Counted from the first letter of the stretch, positions 14,101 to 26,419 are shown. The stretch is 64,000 nt of DNA from Auanema rhodensis (GCA_964057225.1 OZ059899.1:10044001-10108000), one strand, 5' to 3'. Translations and numbers: made by a program. Notes: a model not told the origin generated them from the sequence alone.

Positions 14101-15965
14101 AGCCTATTAGATTGAATTTTTATGTCTTACAGTTCTCCAACAGAACAGACTGATCCTGATTTCTCTATGATTACATAAAACTCTCGTTTGATATAAAAGC
14201 ATATTGGATAGAAATTTCGAAAGCATTTTGGATGGAAATTAGAACGAAAAGAACTAGTTTTTTCTATTTTAAAACAAACAATAATAAACAAAATGAAAAG
14301 ATTGTTAGATATCCAATTTTAACTTATACATTTACTTCGATGAAGAGCCTATTAGATTGAATTTTTATGTCTTACAGTTCTCCAACAGAACAGACTGATC
14401 CTGATTTCTCTATGATTACATAAAACTCTCGTTTGATATAAAAGCATATTGGATAGAAATTTCGAAAGCATTTTGGATGGAAATTAGAACGAAAAGAACT
14501 AGTTTTTTCTATTTTAAAACAAACAATAATAAACAAAATGAAAAGATTGTTAGATATCCAATTTTAACTTATACATTTACTTCGATGAAGAGCCTATTAG
14601 ATTGAATTTTTATGTCTTACAGTTCTCCAACAGAACAGACTTATCCTGATTTTTCTACGATTACATAAACCTCTCGTTTGATATACAAAAAGGAGACGAA
14701 TAACGTTTCCAGGATATCAATGATATCGAATCTAGTGATATTGTAGAAAAATGTAATGTCAGCTCCATAGTTTTTCTCTTAATTTCTCTCATCACAATAG
14801 TCTTAGTTTTTTTTCATAAGAGTTTCTGAAATCTTAGTTGAACAAGGCAGTATATATTTTTTTCTGGAATTCGACAGCATTTGGGATGAAAATTAGAAAG
14901 AAAAGAACTAGTTTTTCCTACTTTAAAACAAACAATAAGAAATAAAATGAAAAAGATTGTTAGATATCCAATTTAAACTTATACATTTACTTCGATAAAG
15001 AGCCTATTAGTTTGAAATTTTATGTCTTACAGTTCTCCAACAGAACAGACTGATCCTGATTTCTCTATGATTACATAAAACTCTCGTTTGATATAAAAGC
15101 ATATTGGATAGAAATTTCGAAAGCATTTTGGATGGAAATTAGAACGAAAAGAACTAGTTTTTTCTATTTTAAAACAAACAATAATAAACAAAATGAAAAG
15201 ATTGTTAGATATCCAATTTTAACTTATACATTTACTTCGATGAAGAGCCTATTAGATTGAATTTTTATGTCTTACAGTTCTCCAACAGAACAGACTGATC
15301 CTGATTTTTCTACGATTACACAAAACTCTCGTTTGATATACAAAAAGGAGAGGAATAACGTTTCCAGGATATCAATGATATCGAATCTAGTGATATTGTA
15401 GAAAAATGTAATGTCAGCTCCATAGTTTTTCTCTTAATTTCTCTCATCACAATAGTCTTACTTTTTTTCATAAGAGTTTCTGAAATCTTAGTTGAACAAG
15501 GCAGTATATATTTTTTTCTGGAATTCGAAAGCATTTGAAATGAAAATTAGAAAGAAAAGAACTAGTTTTTCCTACTTTAAAACAAACAATAATAAACAAA
15601 ATGAAAAGGTTGTTAGATATCCAATTTTAACTTATACATTTACTTCGATGAAGAGCCTATTAGATTGAAATTTTATGTCTTACAGTTCTCCAACAGAACA
15701 GACTGATCCTGATTTCTCTATGATTACATAAAACTCTCGTTTGATATAAAAGCATATTGGATAGAAATTTCGAAAGCATTTTGGATGGAAATTAGAACGA
15801 AAAGAACTAGTTTTTTCTATTTTAAAACAAACAATAATAAACAAAATGAAAAGATTGTTAGATATCCAATTTTAACTTATACATTTACTTCGATGAAGAG
15901 CCTATTAGATTGAATTTTTATGTCTTACAGTTCTCCAACAGAACAGACTGATCCTGATTTCTCTA

Positions 15966-16210
15966 TGATTACATAAAACTCTCGTTTGATATAAAAGCAT
16001 ATTGGATAGAAATTTCGAAAGCATTTTGGATGGAAATTAGAACGAAAAGAACTAGTTTTTTCTATTTTAAAACAAACAATAATAAACAAAATGAAAAGAT
16101 TGTTAGATATCCAATTTTAACTTATACATTTACTTCGATGAAGAGCCTATTAGATTGAATTTTTATGTCTTACAGTTCTCCAACAGAACAGACTGATCCT
16201 GATTTTTCTA
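15966..16210. repeat. Representative module B (245 bp)
   Basis: The shortest module, exactly 245 bp in the tandem runs (phase points 15966, 16211, 16456). It is the shared core with the whole extension missing. The junction reads gatataaaagcatattgg and then atttcgaaagcattttgg, so the motif aaagcat occurs on both sides of the missing segment. That is consistent with a microhomology-mediated deletion from an A- or T-like ancestor. Confidence 0.9.
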
Positions 16211-16455
16211 CGATTACATAAAACTCTCGTTTGATATAAAAGCATATTGGATAGAAATTTCGAAAGCATTTTGGATGGAAATTAGAACGAAAAGAACTAG
16301 TTTTTTCTATTTTAAAACAAACAATAATAAACAAAATGAAAAGATTGTTAGATATCCAATTTTAACTTATACATTTACTTCGATGAAGAGCCTATTAGAT
16401 TGAATTTTTATGTCTTACAGTTCTCCAACAGAACAGACTGATCCTGATTTTTCTA

Positions 16456-17844
16456 CGATTACATAAAACTCTCGTTTGATATACAAAAAGGAGAGGAATA
16501 ACGTTTCCAGGATATCAATGATATCGAATCTAGTGATATTGTAGAAAAATGTAATGTCAGCTCCATAGTTTTTCTCTTAATTTCTCTCATCACAATAGTC
16601 TTACTTTTTTTCATAAGAGTTTCTGAAATCTTAGTTGAACAAGGCAGTATATATTTTTTTCTGGAATTCGAAAGCATTTGAAATGAAAATTAGAAAGAAA
16701 AGAACTAGTTTTTCCTACTTTAAAACAAACAATAAGAAATAAAATGAAAAAGATTGTTAGATATCCAATTTTAACTTATACATTTACTTCGATAAAGAGC
16801 CTATTAGTTTGAAATTTTATGTCTTACAGTTCTCCAACAGAACAGACTGATCCTGATTTCTCTATGATTACATAAAACTCTCGTTTGATATAAAAGCATA
16901 TTGGATAGAAATTTCGAAAGCATTTTGGATGGAAATTAGAACGAAAAGAACTAGTTTTTTCTATTTTAAAACAAACAATAATAAACAAAATGAAAAGATT
17001 GTTAGATATCCAATTTTAACTTATACATTTACTTCGATGAAGAGCCTATTAGATTGAATTTTTATGTCTTACAGTTCTCCAACAGAACAGACTGATCCTG
17101 ATTTCTCTATGATTACATAAAACTCTCGTTTGATATAAAAGCATATTGGATAGAAATTTCGAAAGCATTTTGGATGGAAATTAGAACGAAAAGAACTAGT
17201 TTTTTCTATTTTAAAACAAACAATAATAAACAAAATGAAAAGATTGTTAGATATCCAATTTTAACTTATACATTTACTTCGATGAAGAGCCTATTAGATT
17301 GAATTTTTATGTCTTACAGTTCTCCAACAGAACAGACTGATCCTGATTTCTCTATGATTACATAAAACTCTCGTTTGATATAAAAGCATATTGGATAGAA
17401 ATTTCGAAAGCATTTTGGATGGAAATTAGAACGAAAAGAACTAGTTTTTTCTATTTTAAAACAAACAATAATAAACAAAATGAAAAGATTGTTAGATATC
17501 CAATTTTAACTTATACATTTACTTCGATGAAGAGCCTATTAGATTGAATTTTTATGTCTTACAGTTCTCCAACAGAACAGACTGATCCTGATTTTTCTAC
17601 GATTACATAAAACTCTCGTTTGATATAAAAGCATATTGGATAGAAATTTCGAAAGCATTTTGGATGGAAATTAGAACGAAAAGAACTAGTTTTTTCTATT
17701 TTAAAACAAACAATAATAAACAAAATGAAAAGATTGTTAGATATCCAATTTTAACTTATACATTTACTTCGATGAAGAGCCTATTAGATTGAATTTTTAT
17801 GTCTTACAGTTCTCCAACAGAACAGACTGATCCTGATTTTTCTA
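16456..17844. repeat. 1389 bp ABBBB higher-order unit
   Basis: 409 + 4 x 245 = 1389 bp, equal to the measured spacing of the flanking phase points (16456 and 17845). The following A module (17845 on) shares its catttgaaatg and cttacttttttt variants and again starts a B run. Confidence 0.88.
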
Positions 17845-19739
17845 CGATTACATAAAACTCTCGTTTGATATACAAAAAGGAGAGGAATAACGTTTCCAGG
17901 ATATCAATGATATCGAATCTAGTGATATTGTAGAAAAATGTAATGTCAGCTCCATAGTTTTTCTCTTAATTTCTCTCATCACAATAGTCTTACTTTTTTT
18001 CATAAGAGTTTCTGAAATCTTAGTTGAACAAGGCAGTATATATTTTTTTCTGGAATTCGAAAGCATTTGAAATGAAAATTAGAAAGAAAAGAACTAGTTT
18101 TTCCTACTTTAAAACAAACAATAAGAAATAAAATGAAAAAGATTGTTAGATATCCAATTTTAACTTATACATTTACTTCGATAAAGAGCCTATTAGTTTG
18201 AAATTTTATGTCTTACAGTTCTCCAACAGAACAGACTGATCCTGATTTCTCTATGATTACATAAAACTCTCGTTTGATATAAAAGCATATTGGATAGAAA
18301 TTTCGAAAGCATTTTGGATGGAAATTAGAACGAAAAGAACTAGTTTTTTCTATTTTAAAACAAACAATAATAAACAAAATGAAAAGATTGTTAGATATCC
18401 AATTTTAACTTATACATTTACTTCGATGAAGAGCCTATTAGATTGAATTTTTATGTCTTACAGTTCTCCAACAGAACAGACTGATCCTGATTTCTCTATG
18501 ATTACATAAAACTCTCGTTTGATATAAAAGCATATTGGATAGAAATTTCGAAAGCATTTTGGATGGAAATTAGAACGAAAAGAACTAGTTTTTTCTATTT
18601 TAAAACAAACAATAATAAACAAAATGAAAAGATTGTTAGATATCCAATTTTAACTTATACATTTACTTCGATGAAGAGCCTATTAGATTGAATTTTTATG
18701 TCTTACAGTTCTCCAACAGAACAGACTGATCCTGATTTCTCTATGATTACATAAAACTCTCGTTTGATATAAAAGCATATTGGATAGAAATTTCGAAAGC
18801 ATTTTGGATGGAAATTAGAACGAAAAGAACTAGTTTTTTCTATTTTAAAACAAACAATAATAAACAAAATGAAAAGATTGTTAGATATCCAATTTTAACT
18901 TATACATTTACTTCGATAAAGAGCCTATTAGTTTGAAATTTTATGTCTTACAGTTCTCCAACAGAACAGACTGATACTGATTTTTCTACGATTACATAAA
19001 ACTCTCGTTTGATATAAAAGCATATTGGATAGAAATTTCGAAAGCATTTTGGATGGAAATTAGAACGAAAAGAACTAGTTTTTCCTACTTTAAAACAAAC
19101 AATAAGAAATAAATTGAAAAAGATTGTTAGATATCCAATTTAAACTTATACATTTACTTCGATAAAGAGCCTATTAGTTTGAAATTTTATGTCTTACAGT
19201 TCTCCAACAGAACAGACTGATACTGATTTTTCTACGATTACATAAAACTCTCGTTTGATATAAAAGCATATTGGATAGAAATTTCGAAAGCATTTTGGAT
19301 GGAAATTAGAACGAAAAGAACTAGTTTTTTCTATTTTAAAACAAACAATAATAAACAAAATGAAAAGATTGTTAGATATCCAATTTAAACTTATACATTT
19401 ACTTCGATGAAGAGCCTATTAGATTGAAATTTTATGTCTTACAGTTCTCCAACAGAACAGACTGATCCTGATTGCTCTATGATTACATAAAACTCTCGTT
19501 TGATATAAAAGCATATTGGATAGAAATTTCGAAAGCATTTTGGATGGAAATTAGAACGAAAAGAACTAGTTTTTTCTATTTTAAAACAAACAATAATAAA
19601 CAAAATGAAAAGATTGTTAGATATCCAATTTTAACTTATACATTTACTTCGATGAAGAGCCTATTAGATTGAATTTTTATGTCTTACAGTTCTCCAACAG
19701 AACAGACTGATCCTGATTTTTCTACGATTACTGAAAACT

Positions 19740-20322
19740 CTCGTTTGATATACAAAAAGGAGAGGAATAACGTTTCCAGGATATCAATGATATCGAATCT
19801 AGTGATATTGTAGAAAAATGTGATGTCAGCTCCATAGTTTTTCTCTTAATTTCTCTCATCACAATAGTCTTAGTTTTTTTTCATAAGAGTTTGTGAAATC
19901 TTAGTTGAACAAGGCAGTATATATTTTTTTCTGGAATTCGAAAGCATTTGGGATGGAAATTAGAAAGAAAAGAACTAGTTTTTCCTATTTTAAAACAAAC
20001 AATAAGAAATAAAATGAAAAAGAATGTTAGATATCCAATTTAAACTTGTACATTTACTTCGATAAAGAGCCTATCAGTTTGAAATTTTATGTCTTACAGT
20101 TCTCCAACAGAACAGACTGATCCTGATTTCTCTATGATTACATAAAACTCTCGTTTGATATACAAAAAGGAGAGGAATAACGTTTCCAGGATATCAATGA
20201 TATCGAATCTAGTGATATTGTAGAAAAATGTAATGTCAGCTCCATAGTTTTTCTCTTAATTTCTCTCATCACAATAGTCTTAGTTTTTTTTCATAAGAGT
20301 TTCTGAAATCTTAGTTGAACAA
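19740..20322. repeat. Transition from tRNA-free to tRNA-bearing satellite
   Basis: One last A extension (19740 to about 19935), then a core and the extension leading into the first tRNA gene. The cores here and over the next 3 kb share private variants (ctatcagtttg, acttgtacatt) not seen in the left array. This marks a distinct edge subfamily. No other feature is seen. Confidence 0.85.
20291..20322 (+). repeat. Left imperfect direct repeat flanking the tRNA
   Basis: The 32 bases before the gene (tcataagagtttctg to gttgaacaa) resemble the segment at 20469-20493 in the trailer (tcataagaatttc to gttgaacaa), with a gap of about 7 bases. The tRNA and its terminator therefore lie between imperfect direct repeats in every T module. 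Confidence 0.7.
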
Positions 20323-20395
20323 GGCCGCGTGGCGCAATGGATAACGCGTCTGCCTACGGAGCAGAAGATTGTAGGTTTGAATCCTGCCGTGGTCG
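20323..20395 (+). pseudogene. tRNA-Arg(ACG) copy 1, B-box mutant
   Basis: First tRNA of the array. The 73 nt cloverleaf has anticodon ACG (bases 34-36), but C56 is T (20378). The T loop is TTTGAAT and the B box is GGTTTGAATCC. C56 pairs with the D-loop G and is critical for TFIIIC binding in yeast tRNA genes, so this copy is probably silent or unstable. The T7 run is at 20400-20406. Its trailer has an 8-T run (gattttttttgc) where most copies read gattatttttgc. Confidence 0.8.
20330..20340 (+). promoter_or_regulatory. Pol III A box (representative, tRNA 1)
   Basis: TGGCGCAATGG at gene bases 8-18 fits the eukaryotic A-box consensus and is unchanged in every copy except tRNA 4 (C13T). Confidence 0.85.
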
Positions 20396-20468
20396 TAAAT
20401 TTTTTTCATTTCACTTGTCATTTATAAAAATCGAATTTATCTTCTTCAACGATTTTTTTTGCAATGTG

Positions 20469-20493
20469 TCATAAGAATTTCATAGTTGAACAA
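20469..20493 (+). repeat. Right imperfect direct repeat in the tRNA trailer
   Basis: Counterpart of 20291-20322. Both end in agttgaacaa. This suggests the tRNA-bearing segment arose by, or next to, a local duplication of the extension. Confidence 0.65.
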
Positions 20494-21339
20494 AACGTTT
20501 TTTAAGAAGTTTTTTTGTTGTCAACATATATATTTTCCTGGAATTCGAAAGCATTTGGGATGGAAATTAGAAAGAAAAGAACTAGTTTTTCCTACTTTAA
20601 AACAAACAATAAGAAATAAAATGAAAAAGATTGTTAGATATCCAATTTAAACTTGTACATTTACTTCGATAAAGAGCCTATCAGTTTGAAATTTTATGTC
20701 TTACAGTTCTCCAACAGAACAGACTGATCCTGATTTCTCTATGATTACATAAAACTCTCGTTTGATATACAAAAAGGAGAGGAATAACGTTTCCAGGATA
20801 TCAATGATATCGAATCTAGTGATATTGTAGAAAAATGTAATGTCAGCTCCATAGTTTTTCTCTTAATTTCTCTCATCACAATAGTCTTAGTTTTTTTCAT
20901 AAGAGTTTGTGAAATCTTAGTTGAACAAGGCAGTATATATTTTTTTCTGGAATTCGAAAGCATTTGGGATGGAAATTAGAAAGAAAAGAACTAGTTTTTC
21001 CTACTTTAAAACAAACAATAAGAAATAAAGTGAAAAAGATTGTTAGATATCCAATTTAAACTTGTACATTTACTTCGATAAAGAGCCTATCAGTTTGAAA
21101 TTTTATGTCTTACAGTTCTCCAACAGAACAGACTGATCCTGATTTCTCTATGATTACATAAAACTCTCGTTTGATATACAAAAAGGAGAGGAATAACGTT
21201 TCCAGGATATCAATGATATCGAATCTAGTGATATTGTAGAAAAATGTAATGTCAGCTCCATAGTTTTTCTCTTAATTTCTCTCATCACAATAGTCTTAGT
21301 TTTTTTTTCATAAGAGTTTCTGAAATCTTAGTTGAACAA

Positions 21340-21412
21340 GGCCGCGTGGCGCAATGGATAACGCGTCTGCCTACGGAGCAGAAGATTGTAGGTTTGAATC
21401 CTGCCGTGGTCG
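21340..21412 (+). pseudogene. tRNA-Arg(ACG) copy 2, B-box mutant
   Basis: Same C56T (21395) and the same 8-T trailer variant as copy 1, 1017 bp upstream, with one A module between them. T7 run at 21417-21423. It otherwise folds as a complete tRNA, so calling it dead rests on the B-box and T-loop change alone. Confidence 0.8.
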
Positions 21413-22601
21413 TAAATTTTTTTCATTTCACTTGTCATTTATAAAAATCGAATTTATCTTCTTCAACGATTTTTTTTGCAATGTGTCATAAGAATTTCAT
21501 AGTTGAACAAAACGTTTTTTAAGAAGTTTTTTTGTTGTCAACATATATATTTTCCTGGAATTCGAAAGCATTTGGGATGGAAATTAGAAAGAAAAGAACT
21601 AGTTTTTCCTACTTTAAAACAAACAATAAGAAATAAAATGAAAAAGATTGTTAGATATCCAATTTAAACTTATACATTTACTTTGATAAAGAGCCTATTA
21701 GATTGAAATTTTATGTCTTACAGTTCTCCAACAGAACAGACTGATCCTGATTTTTCTACGATTACATAAAACTCTCGTTTGATATAAAAGCATATTGGAT
21801 AGAAATTTCGAAAGCATTTTGGATGGAAATTAGAACGAAAAGAACTAGTTTTTTCTATTTTAAAACAAACAATAATAAACAAAATGAAAAGATTGTTAGA
21901 TATCCAATTTTAACTTATACATTTACTTCGATGAAGAGCCTATTAGATTGAATTTTTATGTCTTACAGTTCTCCAACAGAACAGACTGATCCTGATTTTT
22001 CTACGATTACATAAAACTCTCGTTTGATATACAAAAAGGAGAGGAATAACGTTTCCAGGATATCAATGATATCGAATCTAGTGATATTGTAGAAAAATGT
22101 AATGTCAGCTCCATAGTTTTTCTCTTAATTTCTCTCATCACAATAGTCTTAGTTTTTTTTCATAAGAGTTTCTGAAATCTTGGTTGAACAAGGCAGTATA
22201 TATTTTTTTCTGGAATTCGAAAGCATTTGGGATGAAAATTAGAAAGAAAAGAACTAGTTTTTCCTACTTTAAAACAAACAATAAGAAATAAAATGAAAAA
22301 GATTGTTAGATATCCTATTTAAACTTGTACATTTACTTCGATAAAGAGCCTATCAGTTTGAAATTTTATGTCTTACAGTTCTCCAACAGAACAGACTGAT
22401 CCTGATTTCTCTATGATTACATAAAACTCTCGTTTGATATACAAAAAGGAGAGGAATAACGTTTCCAGGATATCAATGATATCGAATCTAGTGATATTGT
22501 AGAAAAATGTAATGTCAGCTCCATAGTTTTTCTCTTAATTTCTCTCATCACAATAGTCTTAGTTTTTTTTCATAAGAGTTTCTGAAATCTTAGTTGAACA
22601 A

Positions 22602-22674
22602 GGCCGCGTGGCGCAATGGATAACGCGTCTGCCTACGGAGCAGAAGATTGTAGGTTTGAATCCTGCCGTGGTCG
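22602..22674 (+). pseudogene. tRNA-Arg(ACG) copy 3, B-box mutant
   Basis: Last of the three C56T copies (22657). T7 run at 22679-22685. It is separated from copy 2 by a B and an A module (1262 bp). The three edge copies form a clade by their shared C56T and trailer changes. Confidence 0.8.
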
Positions 22675-23863
22675 TAAATTTTTTTCATTTCACTTGTCAT
22701 TTATAAAAATCGAATTTATCTTCTTCAACGATTTTTTTTGCAATGTGTCATAAGAATTTCATAGTTGAACAAAACGTTTTTTAAGAAGTTTTTTTGTTGT
22801 CAACATATATATTTTCCTGGAATTCGAAAGCATTTGGGATGGAAATTAGAAAGAAAAGAACTAGTTTTTCCTACTTTAAAACAAACAATAAGAAATAAAA
22901 TGAAAAAGATTGTTAGATATCCAATTTAAACTTATACATTTACTTTGATAAAGAGCCTATTAGATTGAAATTTTATGTCTTACAGTTCTCCAACAGAACA
23001 GACTGATCCTGATTTTTTTACGATTACATAAAACTCTCGTTTGATATAAAAGCATATTGGATAGAAATTTCGAAAGCATTTTGGATGGAAATTAGAACGA
23101 AAAGAACTATTTTTTTCTATTTTAAAACAAACAATAATAAACAAAATGAAAAGATTGTTAGATATCCAATTTTAACTTATACATTTACTTCGATGAAGAG
23201 CCTATTAGATTGAATTTTTATGTCTTACAGTTCTCCAACAGAACAGACTGATCCTGATTTTTCTACGATTACATAAAACTCTCGTTTGATATACAAAAAG
23301 GAGAGGAATAACGTTTCCAGGATATCAATGATATCGAATCTAGTGATATTGTAGAAAAATGTAATGTCAGCTCCATAGTTTTTCTCTTAATTTCTCTCAT
23401 CACAATAGTCTTAGTTTTTTTCCATAAGAGTTTCTGAAATCTTAGTTGAACAAGGCAGTATATATTTTTTTCTGGAATTCGAAAGCATTTGGGATGGAAA
23501 TTAGAAAGAAAAGAACTAGTTTTTCCTACTTTAAAACAAACAATAAGAAATAAAATGAAAAAGATTGTTAGATATCCTATTTAAACTTATACATTTACTT
23601 CGATAAAGAGCCTATCAGTTTGAAATTTTATGTCTTACAGTTCTCCAACAGAACAGACTGATCCTGATTTCTCTATGATTACATAAAACTCTCGTTTAAT
23701 ATACAAAAAGGAGAGGAATAACGTTTCCAGGATATCAATGATATCGAATCTAGTGATATTGTAGAAAAATGTAATGTCAGCTCCATAGTTTTTCTCTTAA
23801 TTTCTCTCATCACAATAGTCTTAGTTTTTTTTCATAAGAGTTTCTGAAATCTTAGTTGAACAA

Positions 23864-23936
23864 GGCCGCGTGGCGTAATGGATAACGCGTCTGCCTACGG
23901 AGCAGAAGATTGTAGGTTCGAATCCTGCCGTGGTCG
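23864..23936 (+). tRNA. tRNA-Arg(ACG) copy 4, C13T
   Basis: Canonical T loop and B box. C13 is T (23876), which lets base 13 pair with A22 and lengthens the D stem from 3 to 4 pairs, so function is plausible. T7 run at 23941-23947. First copy with the standard trailer gattatttttgc. Followed by B. Confidence 0.9.
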
Positions 23937-24715
23937 TAAATTTTTTTCATTTCACTTGTCATTTATAAAAATCGAATTTATCTTCTTCAACGATTATTTT
24001 TGCAATGTGTCATAAGAATTTCATAGTTGAACAAAACGTTTTTTAAGAAGTTTTTTTGTTGTCAACATATATATTTTCCTGGAATTCGAAAGCATTTGGG
24101 ATGGAAATTAGAAAGAAAAGAACTAGTTTTTCCTACTTTAAAACAAACAATAAGAAATAAAATAAAAAAGATTGTTAGATATCCAATTTAAACTTATACA
24201 TTTACTTTGATAAAGAGCCTATTAGATTGAAATTTTATGTCTTACAGTTCTCCAACAGAACAGACTGATCCTGATTTTTCTACGATTACATAAAACTCTC
24301 GTTTGATATAAAAGCATATTGGATAGAAATTTCGAAAGCATTTTGGATGGAAATTAGAACGAAAAGAACTAGTTTTTTCTATTTTAAAACAAACAATAAT
24401 AAACAAAATGAAAAGATTGTTAGATATCCAATTTTAACTTATACATTTACTTCGATGAAGAGCCTATTAGATTGAATTTTTATGTCTTACAGTTCTCCAA
24501 CAGAACGGACTGATCCTGATTTTTCTACGATTACATAAAACTCTCGTTCGATATACAAAAAGGAGAGGAATAACGTTTCCAGGATATCAATGATATCGAA
24601 TCTAGTGATACTGTAGAAAAATATAATGTCAGCACCATAGTTTTTCTCTTAATTTCTCTCATCACAATAGTCTTAGTTTTTTTTCATAAGAGTTTCTGAA
24701 ATCTCAGTTGAACAA

Positions 24716-24788
24716 GGCCGCGTGGCGCAATGGATAACGCGTCTGCCTACGGAGCAGAAGATTGTAGGTTCGAATCCTGCCGTGGTCG
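24716..24788 (+). tRNA. tRNA-Arg(ACG) copy 5, canonical
   Basis: This is the array consensus. The acceptor stem is 7 bp (G1-C72, two G-U pairs). The D stem is G10-C25, C11-G24, G12-C23. The anticodon stem is TCTGC/GCAGA with loop CTACGGA (U33 then ACG). The T stem is GTAGG/CCTGC with loop TTCGAAT, and G73 is the discriminator. CCA is not encoded. A34 would be read as inosine after editing, decoding CGU, CGC and CGA. T7 run at 24793-24799. The extension just upstream has atataatgtcagcacc and atctcagttg variants. Confidence 0.96.
24767..24777 (+). promoter_or_regulatory. Pol III B box (representative, tRNA 5)
   Basis: GGTTCGAATCC at gene bases 52-62 is a perfect match to the TFIIIC-binding B-box consensus. 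It is changed to GGTTTGAATCC in tRNAs 1-3 and interrupted by an extra T in tRNAs 17 and 24. Confidence 0.88.
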
Positions 24789-24792
24789 TAAA

Positions 24793-24799
24793 TTTTTTT
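24793..24799 (+). terminator. Pol III T7 terminator (representative, tRNA 5)
   Basis: Seven T residues start five bases past the tRNA end, after taaa. Every copy has such a run: T7 in most and T8 in tRNAs 16, 19, 21, 22, 23, 26, 28, 30, 33, 35, 38 and 40. Four or more T residues normally terminate Pol III. Confidence 0.88.
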
Positions 24800-25567
24800 C
24801 ATTTCACTTGTCATTTATAAAAATCGAATTTATCTTCTTCAACGATTATTTTTGCAATGTGTCATAAGTATTTCATAGTTGAACAAAACGTTTTTTAAGA
24901 AGTTTTTTTGTTGTCAACATATATATTTTCCTGGAATTCGAAAGCATTTGGGATGGAAATTAGAAAGAAAAGAACTAGTTTTTCCTACTTTAAAACAAAC
25001 AATAAGAAATAAAATGAAAAAGATTGTTAGATATCCAATTTAAACTTATACATTTACTTTGATAAAGAGCCTATTAGATTGAAATTTTATGTCTTACAGT
25101 TCTCCAACAGAACAGACTGATCCTGATTTTTCTACGATTACATAAAACTCTCGTTTGATATAAAAGCATATTGGATAGAAATTTCGAAAGCATTTTGGAT
25201 GGAAATTAGAACGAAAAGAACTAGTTTTTTCTATTTTAAAACAAACAATAATGAACAGAATGAAAAGATTGTTAGATATCCAATTTTAACTTATACATTT
25301 ACTTCGATGAAGAGCCTATTAGATTGAATTTTTATGTCTTACAGTTCTCCAACAGAACAGACTGATCCTGATTTTTCTACGATTACATAAAACTCTCGTT
25401 TGATATACAAAAAGGAGAGGAATAACGTTTCCAGGATATCAATGATATCGAATCTAGTGATATTGTAGAAAAATGTAATGTCAGCTCCATAGTTTTTCTC
25501 TTAATTTCTCTCATCACAATAGTCTTAGTTTTTTTCCATAAGAGTTTCTGAAATCTTAGTTGAACAA

Positions 25568-25640
25568 GGCCGCGTGGCGCAATGGATAACGCGTCTGCCT
25601 ACGGAGCAGAAGATTGTAGGTTCGAATCCTGCCGTGGTCG
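25568..25640 (+). tRNA. tRNA-Arg(ACG) copy 6, canonical
   Basis: Identical to the array consensus, 852 bp after copy 5 (T-B spacing). T7 run at 25645-25651. The upstream extension reads tttttttccataag. Confidence 0.96.
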
Positions 25641-26419
25641 TAAATTTTTTTCATTTCACTTGTCATTTATAAAAATCGAATTTATCTTCTTCAACGATTA
25701 TTTTTGCAATGTGTCATAAGAATTTCATAGTTGAACAAAACGTTTTTTAAGAAGTTTTTTTGTTGTCAACATATATATTTTCCTGGAATTCGAAAGCATT
25801 TGGGATGGAAATTAGAAAGAAAAGAACTAGTTTTTCCTACTTTAAAACAAACAATAAGAAATAAAATGAAAAAGATTGTTAGATATCCAATTTAAACTTA
25901 TACATTTACTTTGATAAAGAGCCTATTAGATTGAAATTTTATGTCTTATAGTTCTCCCACAGAACAGACTGATCCTGATTTTTCTACGATTACATAAAAC
26001 TCTCGTTTGATATAAAAGCATATTGGATAGAAATTTCGAAAGCTTTTTGGATGGAAATTAGAACGAAAAGAACCAGTTTTTTCTATTTTAAAACAAACAA
26101 TAATAAACAAAATGAAAAGATTGTTAGATATCCAATTTTAACTTATACATTTACTTCGATGAAGAGCCTATTAGATTGAATTTTTATGTCTTACAGTTCT
26201 CCAACAGAACAGACTGATCCTGATTTTTCTACGATTACATAAAACTCTCGTTCGATATACAAAAAGGAGAGGAATAACGTTTCCAGGATATCAATGATAT
26301 CGAATCTAGTGATATTGTAGAAAAATGTAATGTCAGCTCCATAGTTTTTCTCTTAATTTCTCTCATCACAATAGTCTTAGTTTTTTTTCATAAGAGTTTC
26401 TGAAATCTTAGTTGAACAA

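Larger units (their letters stand above)
13921..19739. repeat. B-rich satellite segment
   Basis: Same satellite family, but runs of the 245 bp B module dominate. The junction order is about BBABABBBABBBBABBBBBB (B modules near 14178, 14423, 15077, 15737, 15983, 16227, 16870-17605 and 18260-19490; A modules near 14668, 15322, 16472 and 17850). Several B copies near 18.9-19.4 kb carry hybrid cores, with A-like sequence (tcctactttaaaac) and B-like junctions, which suggests exchange or conversion between module types. No gene is visible. Confidence 0.93.
23864..26419 (+). repeat. Three 852 bp T-B units
   Basis: The tRNA starts at 23864, 24716, 25568 and 26420 are exactly 852 bp apart. Each unit is one T and one B module. 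The same 852 bp spacing recurs at 28945-29797 (853-852), 31910-32762, 39269-40121, 47047-47899, 52703-53555, 58359-59211 and 59817-60669. Confidence 0.92.
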
